Source of the DNA: SR-FBR-E99 sp963732365
GTDB lineage: Bacteria; Bacteroidota; Bacteroidia; Bacteroidales; VadinHA17
NCBI GenBank assembly: GCA_963732365.1
Contig: CAVSZC010000005.1
Location: 992,001 to 1,056,000, forward strand
Direction: 5' to 3'
Length of the DNA stretch: 64,000 nucleotides
The notes beneath the pieces were generated by a model that was not told the origin of the DNA, searched no databases, and saw only the letters and a list, made by a program, of their open reading frames with translations. The translations under genes and the position numbers were made by a program. Below, in pieces: positions 48,466-57,924 of this stretch. Every line of letters starts with the position of its first letter. Position 1 is the stretch's first letter.

Positions 48466-49656
48466 ATGAATATTCACGAATACCAGGGAAAATCAATCCT
48501 GCAGGTTCATGACGTGCCGGTGCAGGAGGGTTTTATTGCTGAGAATGCCGTTCATGCGAAGCTTGTTGCAGAAGAACTGCAGAAAAAGTTCGGCACAGAG
48601 ATATTTGTAATCAAGGCACAGATACATGCCGGCGGAAGAGGCAAAGGGGGCGGTGTCAAGATCGCCCGGTCACCGGCAGAGGCAGCGGAGGTGGCATCGC
48701 GCATGATAGGGATGACACTTGTGACGCCACAGACAGGCCCGGCAGGTAAGCTGGTAAATAAGGTTCTGATAGCCCGTGATGTCTATTATAAGGGAGAATC
48801 GGATATAAGAGAGTTTTATATGAGTATCCTCCTTGACCGCAAGAGATCGGCATATGTAATAATGTATTCAACCGAAGGGGGAATGGATATCGAAGAGGTG
48901 GCCGACAAGAAGCCGGAGGCGATCTTCACTGAGGTGATTGACCCTGCCACCGGGTTACTCGATTTTCAGATCCGTACAATCGCTTTCAATCTTGGGCTTC
49001 AGGGCAAAGCCTTTAAAGAGATGCTCCCCTTTGTAAGAAAACTGTGGAACGCATACGTCGCCTCAGATGCCTCGCTTATTGAAATCAACCCGCTGCTTAA
49101 GACAAGTGATGACAGGATACTGGCTGTTGACTGCAAGGTGACACTTGATGACAATGCATTGTTCCGTCACCCCGAGCTGGTTGCAATGAGAGACCTGAGC
49201 GAGGAGGATCCGACGGAGGTGGAAGCAACAGACCACAGCCTCAATTATGTAAAACTTGACGGAGATGTAGGGTGTATGGTCAACGGAGCAGGGCTGGCGA
49301 TGGCAACGATGGACCTGATCCAGCTGTCAGGAGGTAAACCGGCTAACTTCCTCGATGTGGGAGGAGGAGCCAATGCAAAGACCGTTGAGGCCGGGTTCAG
49401 GATAATTCTCAAAGACCCGAATGTCAGGGCAATACTCGTGAATATCTTTGGAGGCATTGTAAGATGTGACCGCGTGGCATCAGGCATCATCGAGGCTTAC
49501 AAGACAATAGGTGACATCAAAGTCCCAGTGATAGTCAGGTTACAGGGGACAAATGCCATTGAGGCGAAGGATCTCATCGATAATTCAGGTCTTAAGGTTA
49601 TTGCTGCAACTACCTTCACCGATGCGGCGGAAAAAGTCAGAATTGCATTGAGCTGA
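48466..49656 (+). CDS. sucC: Succinyl-CoA synthetase beta subunit
   Basis: 396 residues. ATP-grasp subunit that binds nucleotide and, with the alpha subunit, links succinyl-CoA to succinate and ATP/GTP. Motifs: MNIHEYQGK start, KAQIHAGGRGKGGGVK, the C-terminal VNIFGGIVRCDRVASGIIEA (CoA-ligase phosphate site) and VRLQGTNAIEAKD. The alpha-subunit gene sucD is not adjacent (priA follows), unlike the usual sucCD pair. Confidence 0.95.
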   Translation: MNIHEYQGKSILQVHDVPVQEGFIAENAVHAKLVAEELQKKFGTEIFVIKAQIHAGGRGKGGGVKIARSPAEAAEVASRMIGMTLVTPQTGPAGKLVNKVLIARDVYYKGESDIREFYMSILLDRKRSAYVIMYSTEGGMDIEEVADKKPEAIFTEVIDPATGLLDFQIRTIAFNLGLQGKAFKEMLPFVRKLWNAYVASDASLIEINPLLKTSDDRILAVDCKVTLDDNALFRHPELVAMRDLSEEDPTEVEATDHSLNYVKLDGDVGCMVNGAGLAMATMDLIQLSGGKPANFLDVGGGANAKTVEAGFRIILKDPNVRAILVNIFGGIVRCDRVASGIIEAYKTIGDIKVPVIVRLQGTNAIEAKDLIDNSGLKVIAATTFTDAAEKVRIALS

Positions 49657-49745
49657 ACCTGCCTGAAACTGGCTTTTTTCTGTTTCTGATATTGCCGTCA
49701 GGGTAACCTGAGAGCCTTTTATGTTTAATTTGCATCCACATTGGG

Positions 49746-51761
49746 GTGATGATAAGCTTGTATGCAGATATAATAATACCTGTTGCGGTCACCGGCAGTT
49801 ACACCTATGCCATCCCTCCCCATCTCAGGGAGGAGGTTAGCCGGGGCAGCCTGGTGACAGTCCCTTTTGGCCAGAAAAAGAGTCATACAGGCCTGGTTAT
49901 AAAGCTGCACGATGCAGCGCCGTCAGGTTTCACGCCGAAGGAGATTACATCTCTCCTGGCTCCCCCGAATGCCATTGGAGACAGGCTTACAGACTTCGTT
50001 CTCTGGATATCTGATTATTATATGGCCCAGCAGGGCGAGGTGATGAAGGCTGCAATACCCACAGCCGAAAACCTTCGTGTCAGAAGGACATCGAAGAAAA
50101 AGGCCACTACAGGGGGTTCAGAGTCGACAGCTACGGTTCCTCCCTACGACCTGACAACCACCCAGGGGGAGGCATATGAAAAGATCAACAGTCTCTTCGT
50201 TGATCATGAGGTGGTATTGCTTCACGGCGTCACATCCAGCGGCAAGACTGAGATATACATACACCTCATCAGCGAGCAGCTCAGGAAGGGGAAACAGGTC
50301 CTCTATCTTCTTCCCGAGATAGCTCTTACCAGTCAAATAATTGAACGTCTGCAGAGGCACCTGGGCGACACGATAGGTGTATATCATTCAAGGCTGACAA
50401 ACGCGTCACGCCGTGATGTCTGGACCAGGGTGAACAATGGAAGCCTTGGTGTTGTGCTGGGGGTACGCTCCTCGCTTTTCCTTCCTTTCCGCGACCTGGG
50501 TCTGATCATTGTTGACGAGGAGCATGACCCGTCATACAAGCAGGTCGATCCCGCACCCCGTTATCATGCCCGTGATGCCGCCATGATGCTCAGCCGCCTG
50601 CACGGAGGGGTGACGCTTCTCGGCTCTGCGACACCGTCTGTGGAGAGCTATCACAATGCCATGACAGGCAGGTACGGGCTGGTCGAGCTCATTACCCGCT
50701 ATGGTGATGTGATGATGCCTGAGATGCTGGTGGCAGATACAAGGAACTACGGAAAGAAGAAGGGGTCTCCGGCATATTTCACTCCACGACTGCTGGAGGC
50801 CATCAGCGACGCCCTCTCAAGGGAAGAGCAGGTGATACTCTTTCAGAACCGCCGCGGTTTCTCTCCCTATATCATGTGTTCAGATTGCGGTTGGGTACAG
50901 CGGTGCACAGGGTGCTCGGTAAGCACCACTTACCACAAGGGTATAGGAAGGATGGTATGTCACTATTGCGGCAGGAGCGAACCGCTGCCGCGTGAGTGCC
51001 CTGAATGTGGCTCTGTTGTGCTCTCTGCCAGGGGATTCGGTACAGAGAAGATAGAGGAGGAGATCAAGCTCCTCTTCCCCACAGCCAGGGTGGCAAGGAT
51101 GGACCAGGATACAACACGTCTGAAGAATTCTTCATCTGAGATACTGTCAGACTTCGCCGCAGGAGCAACTGACATCCTAATCGGCACACAGATGATCTCT
51201 AAAGGCCTTGACTTCGAAAGGCTTACCGTGGTCGGCATTCTAGATGCTGACAGCATGCTCTACTTCCCTGACTTCAGGGCTTTTGAACGCAGCTTCCAGC
51301 TGATGGAGCAGGTCAGCGGCAGGTCAGGTCGCCGTGCAAAGAGGGGAAGGGTGATCATCCAGACCGCTGACCCCTCACACATTATACTGAGGCAGGTACT
51401 GAAACATGACTATAAGGCCATGTATCGTATTCAGCTAGAGGAGCGTGAGCTGTTCGGATATCCACCTTTCACCAGGATATTAAAGATAACATTGAAGCAC
51501 CGCGACCTTCAGGAATTGAACGACTCCTCAGCGAGGCTGGCAGACAGGATGCGTAAGCGGCTGGGAAAATATGTCCTCGGGCCTGAGTTTCCGCTCATCA
51601 TGCAGGTACAGAAATGGTATATCAAGACCATTATGATCAAGCTGGGGAAAGAGCTCTCTGCCTCGAGAATAAAGGAGCTGATACGGAAGGCAATGGATGA
51701 TGAGCTTAAAATGCAAAGAACAGGAGTTCTTCGTATCCATGCCGACGTAGACCCGCAATAG
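49746..51761 (+). CDS. priA: Primosomal protein N' (PriA helicase)
   Basis: 671 residues, somewhat shorter than E. coli PriA (732). It restarts stalled replication forks. N-terminal 3' DNA-binding domain (IIPVAVTGSYTYAIP), Walker A GVTSSGKTE near residue 160, DEEH box (IIVDEEHDPSYKQ) near 256, and the zinc-binding insertion with eight Cys (CSDCGWVQRCTGC ... CHYCGRSEPLPRECPECG). The helicase motif VSGRSGRRAKRGRV is also present. The start could be this ATG or the next, 3 nt later. Confidence 0.95.
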   Translation: MMISLYADIIIPVAVTGSYTYAIPPHLREEVSRGSLVTVPFGQKKSHTGLVIKLHDAAPSGFTPKEITSLLAPPNAIGDRLTDFVLWISDYYMAQQGEVMKAAIPTAENLRVRRTSKKKATTGGSESTATVPPYDLTTTQGEAYEKINSLFVDHEVVLLHGVTSSGKTEIYIHLISEQLRKGKQVLYLLPEIALTSQIIERLQRHLGDTIGVYHSRLTNASRRDVWTRVNNGSLGVVLGVRSSLFLPFRDLGLIIVDEEHDPSYKQVDPAPRYHARDAAMMLSRLHGGVTLLGSATPSVESYHNAMTGRYGLVELITRYGDVMMPEMLVADTRNYGKKKGSPAYFTPRLLEAISDALSREEQVILFQNRRGFSPYIMCSDCGWVQRCTGCSVSTTYHKGIGRMVCHYCGRSEPLPRECPECGSVVLSARGFGTEKIEEEIKLLFPTARVARMDQDTTRLKNSSSEILSDFAAGATDILIGTQMISKGLDFERLTVVGILDADSMLYFPDFRAFERSFQLMEQVSGRSGRRAKRGRVIIQTADPSHIILRQVLKHDYKAMYRIQLEERELFGYPPFTRILKITLKHRDLQELNDSSARLADRMRKRLGKYVLGPEFPLIMQVQKWYIKTIMIKLGKELSASRIKELIRKAMDDELKMQRTGVLRIHADVDPQ

Positions 51762-51802
51762 GAAAGGCAATCTGGTAAATAATCTATCATAAGTAAAAGA
51801 TA

Positions 51803-54127
51803 ATGAAAGATATAACCTTGTTTTGTTTCAGCAGAGTATTACCTCTGGCACTCGCAGTATCAATGGTGGCAACGGGATGCAGAACAGAATCTGAGACAAC
51901 ATTTGAGCCGGCAGAACTGGCCAGTCCTCTGATGGGCACTGACTCTGAGTTTCTTCTGTCACACGGGAACACATATCCTGCCATTGCCCTACCCTTCGGT
52001 ATGAATTTCTGGACTCCTCAGACGAGGAAGAATGGTGATGGCTGGGCTTATGCTTATGATGATCATAAGATTGTCGGAATCAAGCAGACGCACCAGCCGA
52101 GCCCGTGGATCAATGATTATGCTGCATTCTCACTTATGCCTGTGACAGGAGGGAGCAGGATCACTGAAGATGAGCGGGCGTCATGGTTCTCTCATAAGGC
52201 AGAGGTGGTAAAACCTTATTACTACAGTGTATATCTTGCTGATCATGATGTTATTGCCGAGGTCACACCTACTGAGCGAGCCTCTCTTTTCCGTTTTACA
52301 TTCCCTGCCGCCGACTCATCATCGGTTGTAATAGATGCCTTCGCCGGCGGATCAATGGTGGAGGTAATTCCGTCAGAAAGAAAGATCATCGGCTACTGCC
52401 GCAACAATCACGGAGGTGTGCCTGAGAATTTTCACAATTACTTCGTTATAATCTTCGACCGTGAGTTCGATTTCTTCTCCACCTGGGTCGACGGTGAGCT
52501 CTTTCCCGGCATCAGAATACAGGAGGGTGATCATGCAGGTGCCGTCATAGGATTTCATACTGAAAGAGGCGAGGTAGTCACAGCCAGGGTGGCATCGTCA
52601 TTCATTTCGCCTGAGCAGGCGCTGCTTAACCTTGAGCGTGAAACCGGCAGCCGCAGCTTTGATGAGATAAAGGAGGCTGGCCGCAACATATGGAACCGGG
52701 AGCTGGGACGCATCAGGGTGGAGGGCGGAAGTGACGATCAGGTGCGGACATTCTATTCCACCCTGTACCGGACCCTCCTCTTCCCGAGGATGTTTCATGA
52801 GGTTGACGCCGAAGGAAAGATTATCCATTACAGCCCCTACAACGGGGAGATACGCCCCGGAAGGCTATTCACCGATAACGGTTTCTGGGATACTTTCAGG
52901 GCTGCAATGCCTTTGATCACCCTGATGTATCCTGAGATCAGCTCTCAGATCATGGAGGGGCTTGTCAATGCATATCTTGAGAGCGGGTGGCTCCCTGAAT
53001 GGGCCAGTCCCGGCCACCGTGACTGCATGATAGGCAGTAACTCGGCGTCACTTATTGCAGATGCCTGGCTCAAGGGGATAAGAGGATACGAGATTGACAC
53101 TCTCTGGAATGCCCTTGTGAAGAATACAAAGGGGCATGGGCCTGTTCATTCAGTAGGCAGGTACGGAGCCGCTTATTATAATTCACTTGGTTACGTCCCC
53201 TATGATGTGGGCATCAATGAAAACGTGGCGCGTACCCTCGAATATGCTTACGCTGACTGGTGTCTCTGGAGGCTGGGCAGTGCCCTCGGCCGCCCTGAGG
53301 AGGAGATAAGTCTGTATGCTTCCCGCGCACAGAACTACCGTAATGTGTTCGACAGGGAAAGCAGCCTTATGCGTGGAAAAAATGAAGATGGCACCTTCCA
53401 GTCGCCGTTCAGCCCGTACAAATGGGGTGACGCTTTCACAGAAGGGAACAGCTGGCACTATACCTGGAGCGTCTTCCAGGATATTGCCGGCCTCGCGGAG
53501 CTGATGGGAGGGCCTGGGAAGATGGCGGAGATGCTCGACTCCGTATTCATTGTACCGCCCATATTCGATGATTCATATTACGGATTCCCTATCCATGAGA
53601 TACGTGAGATGCAGATAATGAACATGGGTAACTATGCTCACGGTAACCAGCCGATACAGCATATGATATATCTCTACAACTACACTCCGGAACCGTGGAA
53701 AACACAGATGAGGGTCAGGGAGGTATTGGATAAGCTCTATAACTATGCTCCTGACGGCTATTGTGGCGATGAAGATAACGGACAGACATCGGCATGGTAT
53801 GTCTTCAGTGCCCTCGGGTTTTATCCGGTCACTCCTGGCACCGGGGAGTATGTGCTTGGATCACCCCTGTTCAGAAAGGCAACAATCACCTTTGAGGATG
53901 GGAATGTGCTGGTCATTGAGGCCCCTGGAAACAGCAGGGAGAATATATACGTAGGGGAGGTGTCATTGAATGGCAGGAGGGTGGAAGTAAACTACATCAC
54001 TCATGAACAGTTGCAGAGTGGCGGAAAGCTGATGTTCGCGATGAGACCCGATCCGGATACGTTGCGCGGAACAGCAGCAGAATCGCGGCCATACTCATTT
54101 TCTTCCCCTGCTGCCGGTAAAGATTAA
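51803..54127 (+). CDS. GH92 alpha-mannosidase lipoprotein, probably alpha-1,2 specific
   Basis: 774 residues with a lipobox (MVATGC, Cys26), so a periplasmic or surface lipoprotein. GH92 features: SPLMGTDSEF start, HQPSPWINDY, SPGHRDCMIGSNSAS and the C-terminal DEDNGQTSAWYVFSALGFYP. Numbered against Bacteroides BT3990 as I recall it, the general acid corresponds to E547 (TEGNSWHYTW) and the base pair to D656 and D658 (GDED). The +1-site pair H598-E599 (PIHE) is that which gives alpha-1,2 specificity. The spacing between these residues is identical to that enzyme. A usual Glu in HGNEP is Gln here. It would trim mannose from N-glycan or mannan. It is not in a visible polysaccharide locus; no SusCD pair is near. 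Confidence 0.92.
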   Translation: MKDITLFCFSRVLPLALAVSMVATGCRTESETTFEPAELASPLMGTDSEFLLSHGNTYPAIALPFGMNFWTPQTRKNGDGWAYAYDDHKIVGIKQTHQPSPWINDYAAFSLMPVTGGSRITEDERASWFSHKAEVVKPYYYSVYLADHDVIAEVTPTERASLFRFTFPAADSSSVVIDAFAGGSMVEVIPSERKIIGYCRNNHGGVPENFHNYFVIIFDREFDFFSTWVDGELFPGIRIQEGDHAGAVIGFHTERGEVVTARVASSFISPEQALLNLERETGSRSFDEIKEAGRNIWNRELGRIRVEGGSDDQVRTFYSTLYRTLLFPRMFHEVDAEGKIIHYSPYNGEIRPGRLFTDNGFWDTFRAAMPLITLMYPEISSQIMEGLVNAYLESGWLPEWASPGHRDCMIGSNSASLIADAWLKGIRGYEIDTLWNALVKNTKGHGPVHSVGRYGAAYYNSLGYVPYDVGINENVARTLEYAYADWCLWRLGSALGRPEEEISLYASRAQNYRNVFDRESSLMRGKNEDGTFQSPFSPYKWGDAFTEGNSWHYTWSVFQDIAGLAELMGGPGKMAEMLDSVFIVPPIFDDSYYGFPIHEIREMQIMNMGNYAHGNQPIQHMIYLYNYTPEPWKTQMRVREVLDKLYNYAPDGYCGDEDNGQTSAWYVFSALGFYPVTPGTGEYVLGSPLFRKATITFEDGNVLVIEAPGNSRENIYVGEVSLNGRRVEVNYITHEQLQSGGKLMFAMRPDPDTLRGTAAESRPYSFSSPAAGKD

Positions 54128-54181
54128 GAAAGACACAAGAACGCGGAGATGGTGTCAGGACCAGGAAGTAATCTGCATCAT

Positions 54182-54212
54182 TTTGTTTTTCTTGAACTTT
54201 GGTATAACTTTG
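54182..54212 (+). promoter_or_regulatory. Promoter of the hypD cluster
   Basis: TTTG at 54182-54185, 19 bp, TAACTTTG at 54205-54212. Transcription would start near 54219. Confidence 0.7.
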
Positions 54213-54257
54213 CATTGGTATTATCATCCATCAGGCTGACAGTATCAAACTCACACT

Positions 54258-54344
54258 ATGGGTAAAATGGAACAAGTATTTTGCTTCCCGAACCTCACCA
54301 GGAACTACAGGCGTCTGTTTGAGTGCCTGATGTTTTACAATTAA
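54258..54344 (+). CDS. Possible 28-aa leader peptide upstream of hypD
   Basis: ATG at 54258 opens a 28-codon frame: MGKMEQVFCFPNLTRNYRRL followed by FECLMFYN and a TAA stop. It has two Cys, several aromatic residues and a basic middle. No clear Shine-Dalgarno, but many genes here lack one. It lies within the hypD leader, 107 nt before the hypD start codon. Whether it is translated is unknown; it could be chance. Confidence 0.3.
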   Translation: MGKMEQVFCFPNLTRNYRRLFECLMFYN

Positions 54345-54451
54345 ACTCTTCCCGGAGAAATAACCTGAGGGTTATGAGGTGAAGCCATTGTCACCGGCCG
54401 TCATCATTCTTTCTGACCTGAATTACATTTCACATTTATTAAGCCGAAACC

Positions 54452-56914
54452 ATGTTTGAAAAAATAATCACCCATTCGAATACACCCGAGAGGCCTGCTT
54501 CGGCTGAGGGTAACTTTTATAATCCTGCCGAAAACAGGATCGGACCCGGAATGAATGAACGGGTTCAGAAGCTCAGGAAGCTCAGCTTTGAGACTGAGCC
54601 CTCCCTGTCGATTGAAAGGGCAGTTCATGAAACCGCGTTTTACCGGGAGAACTTTGGCAAGTATTCGGTCCCTGTCTTACGTGCGCTGAATTTCCTGGAT
54701 CATTGCCGGAAGAAGACAATATACCTTGGCGAAGGTGAGCTGATAGTAGGTGAGCGAGGTCCCAAGCCGAAGTGTGTTCCCACCTTTCCTGAGCTTACAT
54801 GCCACAGTGTGGAGGATTTTCATGTGCTGAACACACGTGACATGCAGCGTTATACCATCAGCCAGGAAGACATAGATCTTTACGAGAAGGAGGTGATACC
54901 ATACTGGAAGGGCAAGACGCAGCGTGAGCGTATTTTCAGTCACGTACCGGCCGAATGGAGGGCAGCATATGAAGCAGGTCTCTTCACCGAGTTCATGGAG
55001 CAGCGTGCACCGGGCCACACGGCACTTGACGGAATGATATATCACAAGGGAATGCTTGATTTCAAGAAGGATATTGCTGCCAACCTGGCCGCGCTTGATT
55101 ACCTTAATGATCCTGAAGCGACAGACAAGGCTGAGCAATGGAAAGCAATGGATATCTCATGTGACGCCGTCATCGTCTTTGCCGAACGTCATTCAGATCT
55201 TGCAGAGGAGCTGGCTGCCAGTGAGAAAGATCCGGTCAGGGTGGCTGAACTGAAAAAGATAGCTGAGGTGTGCCGCCGGGTACCGGCCAATGCCCCCAGG
55301 AACTTATGGGAGGCGATACAGATGTACTGGTTTGTGCATCTGGGCACTATCACGGAGCTGAATGGCTGGGATGCAATGAACCCCGGGCACTTCGATCAGC
55401 ACCTGGCGCCATTCTATTACAGGGAGTTGGAGGAAGGCACTCTTACCCGTGATCAGGCAAAAGAGCTGCTATCCTGTTTCTGGATCAAGGTCAACAACCA
55501 CCCTGCCCCTCCGAAAGTGGGCATTACGGCACGCGAGAGCGGTACCTATAACGACTTTACCAATATTAATATCGGGGGTGTAAAAAGCGATGGCAGTGAC
55601 GGCACCAGCGAGGTCTCGTATATTATGCTCGAGGTGACAGAAGAGCTTCACATACTGCAGCCAGGCAACTCTGTTCATATCAGCTCTAAGACACCGGACA
55701 AGTTCCTCCACGCTGCGGCCCGTGTCATAAGGCAGGGGCACGGTTACCCGTCAGTGTTTAATCCTGACATTTATATCCTCGAGATGCTCCGTCAGGGCAA
55801 GTCTCTGCATGATGCACGTGAGGGTGGCTGCAGCGGTTGCATCGAGGTAGGCGCCTTCGGCAAGGAGGCCTATCTCCTTACAGGCTATCTCAACGTTCCG
55901 AAGATACTTGAGGTTACCCTGAACAACGGGATCAATCCTGTCACCGGCAAGGTTGCTGGTATCGCCACAGGTGACCCCCGCACATTCAAGACATTCGAAG
56001 AGCTTTATGATGCCTTCCTGAAACAGCTCCACTTTATTGTTGACCAGAAGATGAGAGTCAGCAATTATATTGACCGGATGTTTGCAAAGTACGCTCCGGC
56101 GCCTTTCCTCTCTGTGGTGATAGAAGACTGCATATCAAAAGGTAAAGATTACTACGACGGAGGGCCGAGATACAACACCAGTTATATTCAGTGCTGTGGA
56201 CTGGGTACTGTCACCGACAGCTTTACTGCCCTGAAGAAGCACGTATTTGAAGAAAAGACATTCACCATGGACAGGATGCTGAGAGCAGTGCTCGGTAACT
56301 TTGAAGGTGAGGAGGTGCTGCGCCAGACCATTGTTAACCGTACCCCTTTCTTTGGAAATGACAATGAGTATGCTGACTCGATAGCTGTGAAGATATATGA
56401 TGACCTTGTGGCTGAGATAGACGGTAAGCCTAACATCAAACCCGGCGGCAAATATCATCTGAACATGCTCTCAACCACCTGTCATATTTATTTCGGAAAG
56501 GTGATGGGAGCCACACCTAACGGGCGCCTTGCCGGCAAGTCTGTTTCGGACGGCACCTCACCCTCACACGGTGCTGACACTCACGGCCCGTCAGCAGTAG
56601 TGAAGTCACTAGCCAAACTTGACCATGTCAGGTCAGGGGGAACATTACTGAACCTTCGGTTTCTGCCAAGCCTTATGCGCAAGGATGATGACATCAGGAA
56701 ACTGGGTCAGCTTATAAGGAGTTACTTCACTCTCGGAGGGCATCATGTACAGTTTAATATTGTTGACACTGCCACGCTCCTGGCAGCTCAGGCATCCCCT
56801 GAAGATTACAGGGATCTCATGGTGAGGATGGCAGGTTACAGTGATTATTTCAATGACATGAATGCCGACTTGCAGCAGGAGGTAATAGAACGGACAGAAA
56901 ATGATTCATTCTAG
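54452..56914 (+). CDS. hypD: Glycyl radical enzyme, trans-4-hydroxy-L-proline dehydratase type
   Basis: 820 residues, pyruvate-formate-lyase-like fold. The glycyl radical site is RMAGYS, G795; the thiyl Cys and its partner acid are C463 and E465 in GGCSGCIEVG. Against C. difficile HypD as I recall it (C434, E436, G765), the substrate-site residues F152, H160, D278, S334, F340 and Y450 fall on F181, H189, D307, S363, F369 and Y479. That is a constant +29 offset; T645 falls on T675 at +30. HypD removes water from trans-4-hydroxyproline to give pyrroline-5-carboxylate under anaerobic conditions. The activase follows 45 nt downstream, then an aldolase and an aminotransferase of hydroxyproline breakdown. 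The residue match makes HypD the best call; close relatives acting on related hydroxyprolines cannot be excluded. Confidence 0.85.
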   Translation: MFEKIITHSNTPERPASAEGNFYNPAENRIGPGMNERVQKLRKLSFETEPSLSIERAVHETAFYRENFGKYSVPVLRALNFLDHCRKKTIYLGEGELIVGERGPKPKCVPTFPELTCHSVEDFHVLNTRDMQRYTISQEDIDLYEKEVIPYWKGKTQRERIFSHVPAEWRAAYEAGLFTEFMEQRAPGHTALDGMIYHKGMLDFKKDIAANLAALDYLNDPEATDKAEQWKAMDISCDAVIVFAERHSDLAEELAASEKDPVRVAELKKIAEVCRRVPANAPRNLWEAIQMYWFVHLGTITELNGWDAMNPGHFDQHLAPFYYRELEEGTLTRDQAKELLSCFWIKVNNHPAPPKVGITARESGTYNDFTNINIGGVKSDGSDGTSEVSYIMLEVTEELHILQPGNSVHISSKTPDKFLHAAARVIRQGHGYPSVFNPDIYILEMLRQGKSLHDAREGGCSGCIEVGAFGKEAYLLTGYLNVPKILEVTLNNGINPVTGKVAGIATGDPRTFKTFEELYDAFLKQLHFIVDQKMRVSNYIDRMFAKYAPAPFLSVVIEDCISKGKDYYDGGPRYNTSYIQCCGLGTVTDSFTALKKHVFEEKTFTMDRMLRAVLGNFEGEEVLRQTIVNRTPFFGNDNEYADSIAVKIYDDLVAEIDGKPNIKPGGKYHLNMLSTTCHIYFGKVMGATPNGRLAGKSVSDGTSPSHGADTHGPSAVVKSLAKLDHVRSGGTLLNLRFLPSLMRKDDDIRKLGQLIRSYFTLGGHHVQFNIVDTATLLAAQASPEDYRDLMVRMAGYSDYFNDMNADLQQEVIERTENDSF

Positions 56915-56959
56915 TGTTCTGCCCGAGAGAGGGCAACACTTAAACGGTGACTCCCGGTT

Positions 56960-57868
56960 ATGTCTGAAAGCCTGATTTTTGATATTAAGCGTTACGCCAT
57001 CAATGATGGACCGGGAATACGGGTGGTTATCTTTTTCAAAGGGTGCAATCTTCACTGTGTCTGGTGCCACAACCCCGAGAGCATATCACCTGATGTGGAG
57101 AAGATGTTCGCCCCGGCCAGATGCATCAGGTGCGGAAGCTGTGTGGAGGTGTGCCCCGAAAAAGCAATTACCCTCACTGCGGAAGGTATTGTGACAGACC
57201 CGGCCCTGTGCAAGGTTCACGGCAGATGTGCTGAAGTGTGTCCTGCCAGGGCTATCGAGATGTCAGGCAGGGTGATGAGCGTTGATGAGATCATGGAGGC
57301 AATAGAAAAAGAGCGGGTATTCTTTGATCATTCAAACGGTGGTGTCACCTTCTCCGGCGGAGAGCCGCTGGTACATCTTCCAATACTTAAGAAACTGCTT
57401 GACGAGTGCGGCAGAAGACATATACACAGGGCTGTGGATACGGCTGGCCATGTCAGCACGGCAGCGCTGCTTGATATAGCAGCCAGAACAGATCTCTTCC
57501 TGTGGGACCTGAAGATGATGGACTCCGACCTTCACCGTAAATGGACCGGTGCGCCGAATGATAAGATCCTTCAGAACCTTACTGCACTGGCTGAGACCGG
57601 AGCTGAGATAATCATCAGGATACCGCTGATGGGAGGGATCAATGACACTGAGGAAAATATTGAACGCACTGCACAGTTTGTAGCCGGCCTCGCTGGAAAG
57701 AAGAAGGATGTAAATATCTTGCCTTACCACAAGATTGCCCAGAACAAGTATATGAAGCTAGGCAGATCTGAATCATTCGAGATGTTCGAAGAACCGGGTA
57801 AAGAGACACTGGAAAGGGTTATTGAACAATTCGCTGAGCATGGAATTAAAGCAACAGTCGGAGGCTAG
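56960..57868 (+). CDS. hypE: Glycyl-radical-enzyme activating enzyme (radical SAM)
   Basis: 302 residues. It uses AdoMet and a [4Fe-4S] cluster to abstract a hydrogen from the active glycine of the upstream enzyme. The radical-SAM motif CNLHCVWC (C29, C33, C36) sits in FFKGCNLHCVWCHNPES, typical of PFL-activase relatives. It carries the extra ferredoxin-like insertion: a first cluster CIRCGSCVEVCP (C55, C58, C61, C65) and a second with C84, C90, C94 and His87 where the fourth Cys would be. FSGGEPL (residue about 132) binds SAM. Paired with hypD, so named by context. Confidence 0.9.
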   Translation: MSESLIFDIKRYAINDGPGIRVVIFFKGCNLHCVWCHNPESISPDVEKMFAPARCIRCGSCVEVCPEKAITLTAEGIVTDPALCKVHGRCAEVCPARAIEMSGRVMSVDEIMEAIEKERVFFDHSNGGVTFSGGEPLVHLPILKKLLDECGRRHIHRAVDTAGHVSTAALLDIAARTDLFLWDLKMMDSDLHRKWTGAPNDKILQNLTALAETGAEIIIRIPLMGGINDTEENIERTAQFVAGLAGKKKDVNILPYHKIAQNKYMKLGRSESFEMFEEPGKETLERVIEQFAEHGIKATVGG

Positions 57869-57924
57869 ACAAAGTTTACTTTTTGTACCTTGGGATGCCG
57901 ACACAGTAGAAAACTCACAAACAT

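Larger units (their letters stand above)
54128..54451. other. Leader region of the hypD cluster
   Basis: 324 bp without a standard gene. It holds a promoter (54182-54212), a short 28-codon ORF (54258-54344) and a hairpin ATAACC-TGAG-GGTTAT (54360-54375) without a T run. The untranslated leader would be about 230 nt, long for this genome, which suggests post-initiation control. Confidence 0.6.

Noticed and set aside
54452..56914. Pyruvate formate-lyase
   Set aside because: PFL has two adjacent active-site Cys; here there is GCIE with the single thiyl Cys and dehydratase-type Glu, and the full HypD residue set.
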